A DNA stretch of 64,000 nt. It comes from Phytohabitans flavus (GTDB lineage: Bacteria > Actinomycetota > Actinomycetes > Mycobacteriales > Micromonosporaceae). Shown here piece by piece: positions 14,256 to 23,671 of this stretch. The translations under genes were made by a program, and so were the position numbers. The stretch spans positions 4,572,001-4,636,000 of the forward strand of contig NZ_AP022870.1 in assembly GCF_011764545.1 (NCBI RefSeq), given 5' to 3'. Under the pieces are notes generated by a model. It was given only the letters and a program-made list of their open reading frames with translations, was not told where the DNA came from and did not search any database. Position 1 is the stretch's first letter. Each line of letters opens with the position of its first letter.

Positions 14256-15725
14256 GTGTCCAGGGATGCGTTAGAGCAGCTGCGCGAGGTAGCCGGAAAG
14301 TGCGCTACCGCGTCGGTCTGGACCCTGAGTGATGACGAGTTGGTCGATTCTCTGGACGCTATCCACCAGGCTCTGCAAACGCTTACCGCAGCCCAGCTGC
14401 ATCTGATCCGGGAGATCGACGGGCGCGGCCTGCCGATCGCGCACCACGCTTCCAGCACGGCTGTGTGGTTGCGGGAGCGTCACCGGATCAGCATCCACGC
14501 CGCGAAACGGCTGGTCGACCTGGCGAGAGCGGTTGATGAGCGGCCCGCCCTAGACGGCGCCCTTGTCGCGGGTGCGGTCAACGCCGAGCAGGCGGGGGTC
14601 ATCGCCACCACGGTCCGGGATCTACCGGACGACCTTGGCCCTGATCTCGTTGACGAGGCGGAGGCGGTGCTGATCGGTCAGGCCGAACAGTTCGAACCCG
14701 CCATCCTGCGCAAAGCCGGCGAGCGGATCCTCGCCCACGTGGCACCGGAGATCGCCGACGCCCGCGACACCGCCGCCTTGCAGCGGCAGGAGGCCCGCGC
14801 CTGGCAGACCCGCGCGTTCCAGCTCACCCGCCTCGGCGACGGCCGCGTAAGGCTCACAGGCTGGCTCGACGAGACCGGCGCCGCCACCGTCAACGCCGCC
14901 CTCGACCCACTCTGCGCACCCCGCCACGACAACGACGAACCCCGCACGCCGGCCCAGCGCCGGGCGGACGCGCTGGTCGAGGTATGCGACCTAGCCACGC
15001 GGACGGAGCGGTTGCCGGACAACGGTGGGCAGCGGCCGCACGTGGTGGTCACGATGCCGTTCGACGTGCTAGAGCAGCAGTTCGGCGTCGGCGTGCTGGA
15101 CACCGGCGGGCGGCTCAGCCCCACCCAGGTCCGTCAGATGGCTTGCGACGCGCAGGTGATTCCGGCCGTACTCGGCGGCGACGGGCAGGTCCTGGACCTG
15201 GGCCGGACCCGCCGCCTCATCACCGGGGCGCTGCGGCGAGCACTGGAGCTACGCGACCGCGGATGCGCCTTCCCCGGCTGCGACCGACCACCGCGCTGGT
15301 GCCACGGGCACCACATCCGGTCCTGGGCGGACGGCGGATCCACCAGTCTCGACAACAGCGTGCTGTTATGCGGCTATCACCACCGGATCATCCACGGTGG
15401 ACAGTGGAGCGTCCGACTCTGCCCGAGGACGGCAGGCCGGAGTTCATCCCGCCCGCATACGTTGACCCGCGGCAGCGACCACGTCGCAACCTCTACACCA
15501 CCCGCTCCTGACGGCCACCGTGCGATGGCGGGCTCAACCAGGCAGGCCGCGCTGGTTCGCCCGCGGGGTGACCCGGTTGCTCTTATTAGGTCGGGGATCT
15601 CGGCGAGCGCCAGCGAGCCGCCGGGCTCCGCGGTGCCCGCGGGGGCATACGGTCTGGGACTGGCGCGGACCGGGGAAAATGTCCGCCTCTCGTTAGATGG
15701 ATGGCGGGTCGCGTCGGGTTTTTGA
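14256..15725 (+). CDS. DUF222/HNH endonuclease-signature protein, 3' end out of frame
   Basis: The DUF222 domain (about residues 20-330) is followed by an HNH motif: 'CAFPGCDRPPRWCHGHHIRS' then 'WADGGSTSLDNSVLLCGYHH' then 'RIIH' (about 338-381). These 13E12-type proteins are multi-copy in actinobacteria; nuclease activity is assumed from the HNH residues. After 'GGQWSVRL' the frame goes wrong: the other frame reads 'PEDGRPEFIPPAYVDPRQRP', then 'RRNLYTTRS*' ending at 15511, exactly the family's usual C-terminus. A single missing C near 15422-15424 would explain it. The true gene is therefore 14256-15511 and the last ~100 codons of this frame are spurious. Confidence 0.85.
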   Translation: MSRDALEQLREVAGKCATASVWTLSDDELVDSLDAIHQALQTLTAAQLHLIREIDGRGLPIAHHASSTAVWLRERHRISIHAAKRLVDLARAVDERPALDGALVAGAVNAEQAGVIATTVRDLPDDLGPDLVDEAEAVLIGQAEQFEPAILRKAGERILAHVAPEIADARDTAALQRQEARAWQTRAFQLTRLGDGRVRLTGWLDETGAATVNAALDPLCAPRHDNDEPRTPAQRRADALVEVCDLATRTERLPDNGGQRPHVVVTMPFDVLEQQFGVGVLDTGGRLSPTQVRQMACDAQVIPAVLGGDGQVLDLGRTRRLITGALRRALELRDRGCAFPGCDRPPRWCHGHHIRSWADGGSTSLDNSVLLCGYHHRIIHGGQWSVRLCPRTAGRSSSRPHTLTRGSDHVATSTPPAPDGHRAMAGSTRQAALVRPRGDPVALIRSGISASASEPPGSAVPAGAYGLGLARTGENVRLSLDGWRVASGF

Positions 15726-15768
15726 CAAGGACGCGACCTGCCTGGCCGTTCGCTCGACAATCTGGCGC

Positions 15769-16662
15769 ATGATCGCTGCTGGCGAGGACCCGTGGGGCAT
15801 CAACGGTCCCGACTTCCTCCTCTACTACGGCATCGCGCTCGCCGTGGTGTTCCTCATCGGCCTGCTGCTGCCCCGGTTAGTCGCGGGGACGCCGGACCCC
15901 ATGCCGGGGCGGAGCCCGTCGGCGCCCGTGCTGGCGCTGCTCACCGGTGGGCGGGCTCGGGTCGTGTACGCCAGCCTCGCCGCACTCCGCTCGGCCGGCG
16001 CGGTGGCCGCTGGCCCCGGCGGTGTGCTGGTGGTCGCCGGGCCGCGGCCGTCGGGACTGTCGCGTGTGGACTACGCCGTGTACGACGCGGCGGAGCGGCG
16101 AGTGCGGACCCGCGTGGTCGTCCAGGATCCGCAGGTGGCCGCCGAGCTGGACGCGCTGGAGGCCGAAGCGCTGCGCGCCGGGTGGTACGTGCCGGACGGC
16201 CGGCGCCGGCTCGTCCGGCTGGGCGCTCTGCTCTTCCTCCTGCTCGGCGGCGTCGGCATCGTCCGGATCGTGGTGGGCTCGGCGGCCGGCTTCCCGGTCG
16301 GATACCTCATCGTGCTGACCGTCGTCGGCATCCTCTTCGGCTTGCTGCTGCTGGCCGCCCCGCGGGTGAGCCCGACCGGCCGCAAGGAACTCCAACGCGC
16401 CCGGTCGAAGCACAGCTTCCTCGCGCCCAGCTACGGACCGTCCTGGTCCACGTACGGCTCGAACGACGCCGCGATGGGCGTGGCGCTGTTCGGCTCGGCG
16501 TCGCTGATCGCCGCCGACCCCGGGTTCGCCTCGGACGCGGGCATCCCGAGCGACTCGGGCTTCGGAAGCGGTGGCTCCAGCGGGGGCGACTCCGGCGGGG
16601 GCGACTCCGGCGGCGGCAGCTCCTGTGGCGGCGGCGGTGGATGCGGCGGCGGCAGCTCCTGA
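15769..16662 (+). CDS. TIGR04222 domain membrane protein with Gly/Ser/Cys-rich tail
   Basis: 297 residues from ATG 15769. A membrane helix near the N-terminus ('YYGIALAVVFLIGLLLPRL'), a cytoplasmic domain ('LLTGGRARVVYASLAAL' to 'LEAEALRAGWYV'), then two more helices ('LGALLFLLLGGVGIVRIVVG', 'IVLTVVGILFGLLLLAAP') match the TIGR04222 family of actinobacteria, function unknown. The last 40 residues are almost only Gly, Ser, Asp and Cys ('SCGGGGGCGGGSS'), a feature of the family. A longer in-frame start (GTG/ATG at 15697) lacks family support. Confidence 0.85.
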   Translation: MIAAGEDPWGINGPDFLLYYGIALAVVFLIGLLLPRLVAGTPDPMPGRSPSAPVLALLTGGRARVVYASLAALRSAGAVAAGPGGVLVVAGPRPSGLSRVDYAVYDAAERRVRTRVVVQDPQVAAELDALEAEALRAGWYVPDGRRRLVRLGALLFLLLGGVGIVRIVVGSAAGFPVGYLIVLTVVGILFGLLLLAAPRVSPTGRKELQRARSKHSFLAPSYGPSWSTYGSNDAAMGVALFGSASLIAADPGFASDAGIPSDSGFGSGGSSGGDSGGGDSGGGSSCGGGGGCGGGSS

Positions 16663-16726
16663 CTCAAAGACCCACGCGCGGCTCACAGGTCGCCGCGCGT
16701 GGCTCAGAGAGATCCCGACGCGCGGC

Positions 16727-17575
16727 TCACATGTCGCGGCGCTGGAAGGACAGCGCCGCGAGGGCGAGGACGAGGAAGACCCAGAGGCCGGCCCAGCCGA
16801 TGTACGTGCCGGTGAGCCCGGTCGGGCTCAGGAACGGGTGCCCCTTGAACGCCTCGCTGAACTGCGTCAGCAGGGTTGGGTCCTGGAACGAGTTCATCGC
16901 GCCGCGCCACAGCCCGTCGGTCGGCAGCAGCATCCGGGAGACCGTGCCGACCCGTTCCACGCTCTCGTTGTTCAGGGCCCGGCCGACGCCGCCGACCACG
17001 CCGGCGATCCAGGTCGAGCCGAAGAGGCCGACCGCGACGATGCCGGACGCCATCGGGGAGACCGCGGTGGACAGCAGCAGGCCCAGGGTGAGCAGCACGG
17101 CGGCCTGCCCGGCGAGCAGTGCCAGGCCGGTAACCGGGTCCGGCGGCCAGTAGCCGGTGGTGGTCTGGACGATGAGGAGCTGGGCGAGCCCGGCCACGAC
17201 CACGAAGCCGCTGCCGAAGGCGACCAGCCCGAGCCACTTGCCCAGCACCACCGCCCAGCGGCGGACCGGGCGGGCCAGCACGGCAAGCGCGATCCCGGAC
17301 TCGGTCTCGCCGGCCATGGTGGGGCCGGCGAGGAATGCCGTACCGAGCGCGGCGATCAGGCTCAGGCCGAACATCACCAGGTTAAGCACGAGGGCGGCGG
17401 TCAGCTTGGCCTCGCCGCTGGTCATCCCGCCGAACTCGGAGTCGATCCGGGAGAAGCCCCACGCGCTGAGCCCGAGCAGTACGACCGTCAGGACGGCGAG
17501 CGAGCGCAGCACCCGCCGGCGGGCTGCCTCCTGGAGGGTGAGGGCGGCGATCGTGAGTACGGTGCGGGCGGTCAT
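16727..17575 (-). CDS. ABC-2 type transporter permease (NosY-like)
   Basis: 282 residues with about six membrane helices, the cytoplasmic motif 'GETESGIALAVLARPVRRWA' (the 'E...G....L..RP..R' pattern of NosY/ABC-2 family-5 permeases) and 'GLLLSTAVSPMASGIVAVG'. ATG 17575 overlaps the ATPase stop by 4 nt. It is the last gene of a sigma/anti-sigma/ABC operon, so export is probably part of the stress response controlled by that sigma factor. The substrate is unknown. Confidence 0.9.
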   Translation of the reverse strand: MTARTVLTIAALTLQEAARRRVLRSLAVLTVVLLGLSAWGFSRIDSEFGGMTSGEAKLTAALVLNLVMFGLSLIAALGTAFLAGPTMAGETESGIALAVLARPVRRWAVVLGKWLGLVAFGSGFVVVAGLAQLLIVQTTTGYWPPDPVTGLALLAGQAAVLLTLGLLLSTAVSPMASGIVAVGLFGSTWIAGVVGGVGRALNNESVERVGTVSRMLLPTDGLWRGAMNSFQDPTLLTQFSEAFKGHPFLSPTGLTGTYIGWAGLWVFLVLALAALSFQRRDM

Positions 17576-18540
17576 CGGTGCTCCTCGCTGTGACCGGTAC
17601 GGAGGATGTCGAGCAGCCGCTCCTCGAGGCTGATCCGCCCCGGCTCGACGGCGTGTACGCGTACCCCGAGGCCGACCAGATCGGCCACGATATCCGGGAT
17701 CACCGCGTCGTCCTGGAGCGCGACGGTGTACGCGTCCCCGCCGCTGGTGACCTGGCCCGCGGCGGCCAGCCGGGCCGCCGCCGCCGGGCCCACCTCGTCC
17801 AGCCGCAGCCGCAGCTCGCGCTGGCCGAGCAGCTCCGCGAGCGTGCCGGAGGCGGCGACCCGGCCCTTGTCGAGGATCACGACCCGGTCGCAGACCCGCT
17901 CGACCTCGCCGATGAGGTGCGAGTTGAGCAGGACGGCGACGCCCCGGTCCTTGAGCGAGAGCAGCAGGTCCCGTACGTCGGCGCGGCCGAGCGGGTCGAG
18001 CGCGCTGGTCGGCTCGTCGAGGATGACCAGCTCCGGGCCGGCCACCAGCGCGACGGCCAGGCCGAGGCGCTGCTGCATGCCCTTGGAGAAGCCGCCCACC
18101 CGGTCGCCGGCGCGGTCGGCGAGACCGACCATGGCCAGGTATTCGCGCCGCCGCTCGTCCGGCACCGTGGCGCCGGCGAGCCGGACGTGCAGCTTCAGGA
18201 CCTCGGCGGCGGTGAGCCACGGCTGGTACCGGAACAGCTCGGGCAGGTAGCCGACGCGGGTCCGGGCGAACGGATCGCTACCCGGCCGCCCGAGCAGCAG
18301 CACCTCGCCGGCGTCCGGCCGGACCAGGCCGAGCAGCATCTTGATGACGCTGGTCTTGCCGGCTCCGTTGGGACCGAGCAGGCCCATCACCTCGCCACGC
18401 TCGACAGTGAAGGACACGCCGTCGACCGCGGTCCGCCGCCGGTACCGCTTGCGCAGCCCCGAGCACCACACCGCGGGCGAGGGCGGCAGGTCGGCGAACG
18501 ACTCCCCGGCGGCGTCCGGCCGGGCGGTGGTGGCGCTCAC
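17572..18540 (-). CDS. ABC transporter ATP-binding protein
   Basis: 322 residues from GTG 18540, which overlaps the anti-sigma stop (GTGA). Walker A 'LLGPNGAGKTSVIK', signature 'GGFSKGMQQRLGLAVAL', Walker B 'LVILDEPTSALDP' and 'VLLNSHLIGEVE' (H-loop) are all present. The C-terminal ~90 residues form the accessory domain common to CcmA/NosF-type ATPases. It pairs with the overlapping permease downstream. Confidence 0.93.
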   Translation of the reverse strand: MSATTARPDAAGESFADLPPSPAVWCSGLRKRYRRRTAVDGVSFTVERGEVMGLLGPNGAGKTSVIKMLLGLVRPDAGEVLLLGRPGSDPFARTRVGYLPELFRYQPWLTAAEVLKLHVRLAGATVPDERRREYLAMVGLADRAGDRVGGFSKGMQQRLGLAVALVAGPELVILDEPTSALDPLGRADVRDLLLSLKDRGVAVLLNSHLIGEVERVCDRVVILDKGRVAASGTLAELLGQRELRLRLDEVGPAAAARLAAAGQVTSGGDAYTVALQDDAVIPDIVADLVGLGVRVHAVEPGRISLEERLLDILRTGHSEEHR

Positions 18541-19619
18541 CGGTCCCACCGCAGTCCGCGCGCCACCGACAGCACCTCGTCGGCGCTCAGCGAGCCGGCC
18601 ACCGCCGTGATCACACCGCTGTCCACCCAGACCACGGCGCCCAGCGTGCCGTCGCGCGAGGTGAGGACCGTCGCCGGTACCCCGTTGACGTCGGCGGGTG
18701 AGCTCGCCATGTTCTCGATCGCCGTGAAGAGAGGCAGCGTCGTCCCGTCGGCGGAGAACGCGCGCAGCTGCGCCGCGATGTTCTCCGGCAGTACCGGCAG
18801 TGACAGCAGGTAGTCGCGGGCCGTCTCGAACGGGACGCCCGAGGAGAACGCGGTGGGCGCGACCGCGCGGCCCAGCATCATCGCCGGTACCGGACGGTTT
18901 TCCGCCCAGACCGCGGCGACGCCCGGACCGCCGTTCAGCCGGAACTGGCTGCCGTCCAGGCCCGGCGGTGGCGGCGGCAGCGTATGGCCGGCCGCCGCGG
19001 CGAACCGCGCGGCCTTCTGGGCCGAAAACGTGAACGTCGCGCTGACCGGATCGAAAACCTGGTACGTGGGCTCGCCGGTCACGCCACGGGGCAGCTCGCC
19101 GACCCTCGGGACGGAAAGCCCGGTGGCCTCCTTCGCGGCGGCGGCGTCGGCGACCTGGCGTACGTCGAGGTCCTTGACCACCTTGACGTCGCCGAAGTCG
19201 TCGAGTTCGGGGAGTTTGACCAGCTCGGCCTCTCGTGCGGTGACCGGGGTGATCTGCTCGGCGTGGAAGATCGGCAGCCAGTTCGCGGCGGCCGCGGCGG
19301 TGGCCCCGAGCAGCAGGGTGAGGACGCCGACCGCGGCGACCACCGGGCTGCGCAGCGCCGTACGCCCTCGGCGGGTCCGAGCGGCCAACCCCCGGCGCCC
19401 CTCGCCCTCGGCCGCGCGCGACAGCCGCTGCCACCCCGCGTCCACGTCCGTGGTGACCTCGACGGCCAGCGCCGCGCCGGCGGCCTCCGCGTCCTTCCGG
19501 GCGGCCGCCAGCCCGGACAGGCACACCGGGCAGCCCGCCACGTGCGCGCGATCGGCGTCGGCGACACCGGCTGGCTCGTCCACGAGCCGGCGCAGCGTGC
19601 CGTCAGTCGGATGACGCAT
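18537..19619 (-). CDS. Zinc-finger anti-sigma factor, membrane-anchored
   Basis: 360 residues. The N-terminus carries 'HVAGCPVCLSGL', the HxxxCxxC zinc-binding core of ZAS anti-sigma domains (about residues 26-33), then a basic stretch and one membrane helix ('VVAAVGVLTLLLGATAAAAA', ~94-113). The extracellular part (~115-360) resembles the MucB/RseB-like or DUF4367-like sensor domains in general shape only. It overlaps the upstream sigma gene by 17 nt, which gives coupled translation and stoichiometry, and overlaps the ABC ATPase downstream. It would hold the sigma factor inactive until a surface signal is received. Confidence 0.88.
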   Translation of the reverse strand: MRHPTDGTLRRLVDEPAGVADADRAHVAGCPVCLSGLAAARKDAEAAGAALAVEVTTDVDAGWQRLSRAAEGEGRRGLAARTRRGRTALRSPVVAAVGVLTLLLGATAAAAANWLPIFHAEQITPVTAREAELVKLPELDDFGDVKVVKDLDVRQVADAAAAKEATGLSVPRVGELPRGVTGEPTYQVFDPVSATFTFSAQKAARFAAAAGHTLPPPPPGLDGSQFRLNGGPGVAAVWAENRPVPAMMLGRAVAPTAFSSGVPFETARDYLLSLPVLPENIAAQLRAFSADGTTLPLFTAIENMASSPADVNGVPATVLTSRDGTLGAVVWVDSGVITAVAGSLSADEVLSVARGLRWDR

Positions 19620-20127
19620 GACGGTTCAACTCCTCGCGTAGGGCGGACTCGGCGCGGCGCACGGTGGTGCCCACGCTGCCCGGAGACATGTCGAGAGCGG
19701 CCGCGACCTCGGCGTAGCTGAGGCCGCTGTGCCGCAGGACCAGCGCGATGGCCTGCTTGCGGGGCAGCCGCGCCAGCGCCGCGCGGACGCGGCGGCGTTC
19801 GTCGAGGGTCACGACCGCGTCGGCGACATCCGGGTACACGGAGTCGCCACCGCCGGCCGCCTCTTCCCGGGACGCGCGGCGGCGGCCGGTGCGGATGTGG
19901 TTCAGGGCGGTGTGCGCCGCGGCGACGGAGAGCCAGCCGGCCGCCTCCCCCGCCGGCACCGCGGACCGCCCGAACGTCAGGAAGACCTCCTGGGCCACGT
20001 CCTCGGCCTCGTGCCGCGAGCCGAGCACGCGCGCGGCGACCGCGACGACGCGCGGGTAGGCCGAGCGGAACACCTGTTCGAGATCGGGACGGACGGCCGC
20101 TCGTCCCCGAGGAGTCGACACGGCCAC
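19603..20127 (-). CDS. ECF RNA polymerase sigma factor
   Basis: 174 residues from GTG 20127, chosen for its GGAAGGG site 5-6 nt upstream. Region 2: 'VFRSAYPRVVAVAARVLGSR', 'EAEDVAQEVFLTFGRS', 'AGWLSVAAAHTALNHIRTGR'. Region 4: 'ALARLPRKQAIALVLRHSGL', 'SYAEVAAALDMSPGSVGTTV', 'RRAESALREEL'. It opens a four-gene operon with its anti-sigma factor and an ABC exporter. ECF operons of this type are usually autoregulated; I could not place a promoter with confidence in the short divergent gap to the YciI gene. Confidence 0.92.
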   Translation of the reverse strand: MAVSTPRGRAAVRPDLEQVFRSAYPRVVAVAARVLGSRHEAEDVAQEVFLTFGRSAVPAGEAAGWLSVAAAHTALNHIRTGRRRASREEAAGGGDSVYPDVADAVVTLDERRRVRAALARLPRKQAIALVLRHSGLSYAEVAAALDMSPGSVGTTVRRAESALREELNRHASSD

Positions 20128-20305
20128 GCCGCCCTTCCGCTCGGCTCGCCCGGCCGCCCGGCGGCGGCCGTCCCAGGACAGCAGCGCCTCCACGACGGCG
20201 GCCGGCGCGGTCTCACCCCGCCTCGCGAGCTCTACATCTTCCTCCACATCTTGAAAGCACCGCCAGAGCCCCGGATGTGACACGCGCTGGTACTACGCTC
20301 GCGAG

Positions 20306-20662
20306 ATGAGGTTCGACCAGCACACCCTCGTCCTGCTGGTACGCCCGCCGGACGCGCCCGAGCTGAGCGAGGCGGAGGCCGACGCGCTGCAGGACGCCCA
20401 CCTCGCCTACCGCGCGGACCTGCGCGACCAGGGGTACCTCATCGGCGGCGGACCGCTGCTGGACCAGGACGACGAGCGCCTGCGCGGGATCTCGGTGATG
20501 GCGGTCGACCCGGCGACCGCCCGCGAGCTGTGCTCCGCCGACCCGGCGGTCCAGGCCGGCCGGCTCGCGGTGCAGGTGATGACCTGGATGGTGCCGGCCG
20601 GCAACATAAGGTTTCAGGACGTCCGCGCGCCGCGCTCGATGCGCGAGGCAAACGCCGACTGA
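20306..20662 (+). CDS. YciI-family protein
   Basis: 118 residues: 'HTLVLLVRPPDAPELSEAEA', 'DALQDAHLAYRADLRDQGYL' and 'GGGPLLDQDDERLRGI' match the YciI/YCII ferredoxin-like fold (conserved His in 'DAHLAY', and 'GP..D'). Function is unknown; homologues are often linked to sigma factors, as here (divergent from an ECF sigma gene, 178 nt apart). It converges with the GH43 gene, with only 6 nt between the stops. Confidence 0.85.
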   Translation: MRFDQHTLVLLVRPPDAPELSEAEADALQDAHLAYRADLRDQGYLIGGGPLLDQDDERLRGISVMAVDPATARELCSADPAVQAGRLAVQVMTWMVPAGNIRFQDVRAPRSMREANAD

Positions 20663-20668
20663 CCTCCG

Positions 20669-22123
20669 TCAGCTCACGAGGCGGAAGGTGGCGTCGCCGC
20701 GTCCCTGGGCGTCGGTGATCGGGTCGAGCCGCAGCACGTAGTTGTAGTGCCGGATGTACCGGTCTGGGTAGTTGTAGGACTGGAATGACGCCCACGAGCC
20801 GCTGGCCAGCCCGGCGACCTGGCGGAACGTGGCGTCACCGGCGAACGTGCTCGTGCCGTCGTTGGCCGCGAGCTGGAAGTCGAAGCCGTAGTGCCGCAGG
20901 TAGTACCCGGGGAAGTTGACCGACTCGAACGAGACGGTGCCGGAGGCGCCGGCGAGGCCCGGCCGGATCCGGAACTGGGCGTCCTGGGCCGGGCTGACGT
21001 TGGGGTCGATCCGCACGTCGAAGTTGGCGTGCCGCACGTAGCGGTCCTGGACGTTGTACGACTGGATCCGATTGACCGGCAGGGTGCTCCCCCACCGGCC
21101 CAGGACCCGGCTCTCCTCGGCCGCGGTCAGGTTGAGGATCGAGCCGTGCCGCTTGCGGCTGCCGCCCATCGCGTAGTCGGAGTGGGTCCGGAAGTTTCGC
21201 GTGCTGCCCAGGTTGGTGGAGAGGATCGGCATGTAGCCGCGCCCGGTGGCGAACTGGTCCAGCCACAGCGCCCACTCGTTGCGCCCGTTGAACTGTGCCC
21301 ACATCGGACCCTCGACAACGTTTCCGCCGCCGGTGCCGTTGGAGATGCCCATGTGCGACAGGTTGCCGAGCGTGGTCCACGAGCCCAGCACCGAGTTGCT
21401 CGCCTCGACCGTGATGTGCCCGTCCGCCGAGGCCCGGTAGTACCGGTACCCGCCCACGCTGCCCGCCACCTCGACGATCTGGGTGTCGATGATGCCCTGG
21501 CTCCCGCCGCGCTCGATGTACAGCTGGGGCGCGGTGAACGTGCGGAAGTCGCTCGTGCGCGCGTACCAGATGCGGTGTTTGGTCACGCCGTTGCGGGCCG
21601 AGTTGGTCGCCCAGTAGACGACGTAGTCGTTTGTCGCCGGGTTCCAGATCGCCTCGGGCGCCCACGCGTTGCCGGCGCCGGAGATGCCGGCCGCGACGTT
21701 GACGAGGCGTGGCGCGGACCAGTTGACGAGGTCGGTCGACTCCCACACGACAAGGGAGGTGCTGCCCCGGTTTGCCGCGTCGCTCCACGAGGTGCCGCTG
21801 GCGATCCGCAGGTCGGTCGCGACGATCCAGTAGCGGTCGCCGGCGGGCGAGCGGACCAGGGCGGGGTCGCGGACGCCCCGGGTGCCGACGGTGGAGAGTA
21901 GGACCGGACCGCCGTTGTTCAGATCAGTCCAATGTAGACCATCGCGGCTGTGCGCCAGGTAGATCTGCTCGCCGGTGGCCGACTCGCCGGTGAAATGCGC
22001 CATCAGGTAACCGGTGAACGGGTCCAACGCCGCCGCCTCCTTGGGCGTGACGGCCGCCCACGAAGCGAACAGCACGCAGGCGATCGCGAGCAGCGAGCCG
22101 GCCCGGGAAAGCGCTCGGGACAT
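20669..22123 (-). CDS. Secreted GH43-type arabinofuranosidase/xylosidase with CBM42 (AbfB) domain
   Basis: 484 residues. Sec signal 1-32 (cut near 'AAALDP'). A five-bladed GH43-like domain follows (~35-335), with 'HSRDGLHWTDLN', 'GVRDPALVRSPAGDRYW' (base Asp region), 'GNAWAPEAIWNP' and 'VVEGPMWAQFNG' (proton donor Glu region). Residues ~350-484 form an AbfB/CBM42 beta-trefoil of three repeats: 'IQSYNVQDRYVRHANF', 'ESVNFPGYYLRHYGF', 'QSYNYPDRYIRHYNY'. CBM42 binds arabinofuranose side chains, so the enzyme most likely trims arabinose from arabinogalactan or arabinoxylan outside the cell. A LacI-type operator lies 28 nt upstream of the start codon. Confidence 0.9.
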   Translation of the reverse strand: MSRALSRAGSLLAIACVLFASWAAVTPKEAAALDPFTGYLMAHFTGESATGEQIYLAHSRDGLHWTDLNNGGPVLLSTVGTRGVRDPALVRSPAGDRYWIVATDLRIASGTSWSDAANRGSTSLVVWESTDLVNWSAPRLVNVAAGISGAGNAWAPEAIWNPATNDYVVYWATNSARNGVTKHRIWYARTSDFRTFTAPQLYIERGGSQGIIDTQIVEVAGSVGGYRYYRASADGHITVEASNSVLGSWTTLGNLSHMGISNGTGGGNVVEGPMWAQFNGRNEWALWLDQFATGRGYMPILSTNLGSTRNFRTHSDYAMGGSRKRHGSILNLTAAEESRVLGRWGSTLPVNRIQSYNVQDRYVRHANFDVRIDPNVSPAQDAQFRIRPGLAGASGTVSFESVNFPGYYLRHYGFDFQLAANDGTSTFAGDATFRQVAGLASGSWASFQSYNYPDRYIRHYNYVLRLDPITDAQGRGDATFRLVS

Positions 22124-22150
22124 GACGCCTCCTCCAATGTGGTGCCACGA

Positions 22151-22166
22151 ATGTTAGCGATAACAT
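22151..22166. promoter_or_regulatory. LacI/GalR-type operator, TTAGCG class
   Basis: ATGTTA-GCGA-TAACAT: perfect 6-bp arms around a GCGA core, in the divergent promoter region of the two GH43 genes. It resembles the operator at 47611-47628. Repression by a sugar-responsive LacI-family protein is likely; that regulator may be outside the window. Confidence 0.75.
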
Positions 22167-22236
22167 CTATAGCCGTCAACACCCGGTCGTGGTAGCAATA
22201 TATAGCTATCGATGTTTGGTGCGGGAGGGACGCGAG

Positions 22237-23663
22237 ATGAGGAAGATCAGCCGGCTCCTGGCGCTCGCCGTGACCGTGGGCGCGGCGGTGCTCGTGGCAC
22301 CCGCTCCCGCGCAGGCGGCACCGGTCACCGTCACCAACGGCACGCAGTTCACCGACACCGGCGGCAACGTCCTGCACGCGCACGGCAGCGGCGTCCTCAA
22401 GGTCGGCGCCTACTACTACTGGTTCGGCGAAAACCGCAACGCGAACAGCACGTTCCGGGCGGTCTCCGTGTACCGCTCGACCGACCTGCGCAACTGGGAG
22501 TTTCGCAACAACGTGCTGACCCAGTCGTCGGCCGCCGAGCTACAGGTCGCCAACATCGAGCGGCCCAAGGTCGTCTACAACGCGAGCACCGGCCGGTACG
22601 TGATGTGGATGCACAAGGAGAACGGGTCGAACTACAGCGAGGCCCGGGCCGCGGTCGCCTCGTCCGCGACCGTGGACGGCGCCTACACGTACCACGGCAG
22701 CTTCCGGCCGCTCGGCCAGCACATGTCCCGGGACATCACGCTCTACAACGACGGCGGTACGGCGTACATGATCTCGGCCGCGGACGAAAACTACGACCTG
22801 CACATCTACCGGCTCACCGCCGACTACCTCAACGTGGCCAGCCTGGTCGGCAACTTCTGGGACGGCGCGCACCGCGAGGCACCGGCGATGTTCAAGCGCG
22901 GCAGCACGTACTTTCTGCTCACCTCGGGGCGACCGGCTGGAACCCGAACCAGGCGCAGTACGCCACCGCGTCGAGTGTCTCCGGCCCGTGGACCGGCTGG
23001 ACGAACGTCGGCAACGGCACGACCTTCAGCTCGCAGCCGACGTACGTGCTGCCGGTCCAGGGCACCTCGACCACCAGCTACCTCTACCTGGGCGACCGCT
23101 GGGCCGGCGCCTGGGGTGGGCCGGTCAACGACTCCCAGTACGTCTGGCTGCCGATCACCTTCCCGTCCAGCACCAGCATGAGCCTGAGCTGGTACCCGTC
23201 GATCACCATCGACGCGGCCACCGGCACGATCACCGGCAACTCCCCCACGTACTACCGCGTCACCGCTCGGCACAGCGGCCGGGTGATGGACGTGGTCAGC
23301 AACTCCACGGCCAACAACGCCGAGGTCAAGCAGTACGCGTGGAACGGCGGCGGCAACCAGAGGTGGGAGTTCCAGGACGCCGGCGGCGGTTACGTACGGC
23401 TGGTGAACCAGAACAGTGGCAAATGCCTCGACGTGGTGAGCGGGTCGACCGCGGACGGCGCGAACGTCATCCAGTACACATGTGGTGGCGGGACCAACCA
23501 GCAGTGGCAGTGGGTGGCGACCGGTAGCTACTTCCAGCTGCGGGCCCGGCACAGCGGCAAGTGCCTGGACGTGGTCAACGCGGGTACCGGCGACGGCGCG
23601 GACATCCAGCAGTATGCCTGCGGCACCGGCACCAACCAGCAGTGGACGCGCACCCAGTCCTGA
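22237..23663 (+). pseudogene. Secreted GH43_24-like exo-beta-1,3-galactanase with ricin-type CBM13, frameshifted
   Basis: ATG 22237 after GGGAGGG; Sec signal 1-28 ending 'AQAAP'. The catalytic region ('GNVLHAHGSGVLKVGAYYYW', 'FGENRN', 'VYRSTDLRNWEF', 'IERPKVVYNASTGRYVMWMH', 'REAPAMFKRGSTYFLLTSG') fits galactan 1,3-beta-galactosidases of GH43 subfamily 24. At G4 22926-22929 the frame changes; adding one G gives 'LLTSGATGWNPNQAQYATAS' and an open frame to 23663. The C-terminal ~130 residues form a ricin-B trefoil with QxW repeats ('NQRWEF', 'NQQWQW', 'NQQWTR') and 'SGKCLDVV'. Secreted backbone-cleaving enzyme for type II arabinogalactan; probably intact in the organism if the G is an assembly loss. 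Confidence 0.82.
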
Positions 23664-23671
23664 CCGCGACC

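Noticed and set aside
14256..15725. Real C-terminal extension of the DUF222/HNH protein to 15725
   Set aside because: The family's normal C-terminus is encoded in the adjacent frame to 15511, so the last ~100 codons are a frameshift artefact.
23561..23671. GH92 gene starting at ATG 23561
   Set aside because: This start lies inside the ricin domain of the upstream gene and adds an Arg-rich stretch with no family resemblance.
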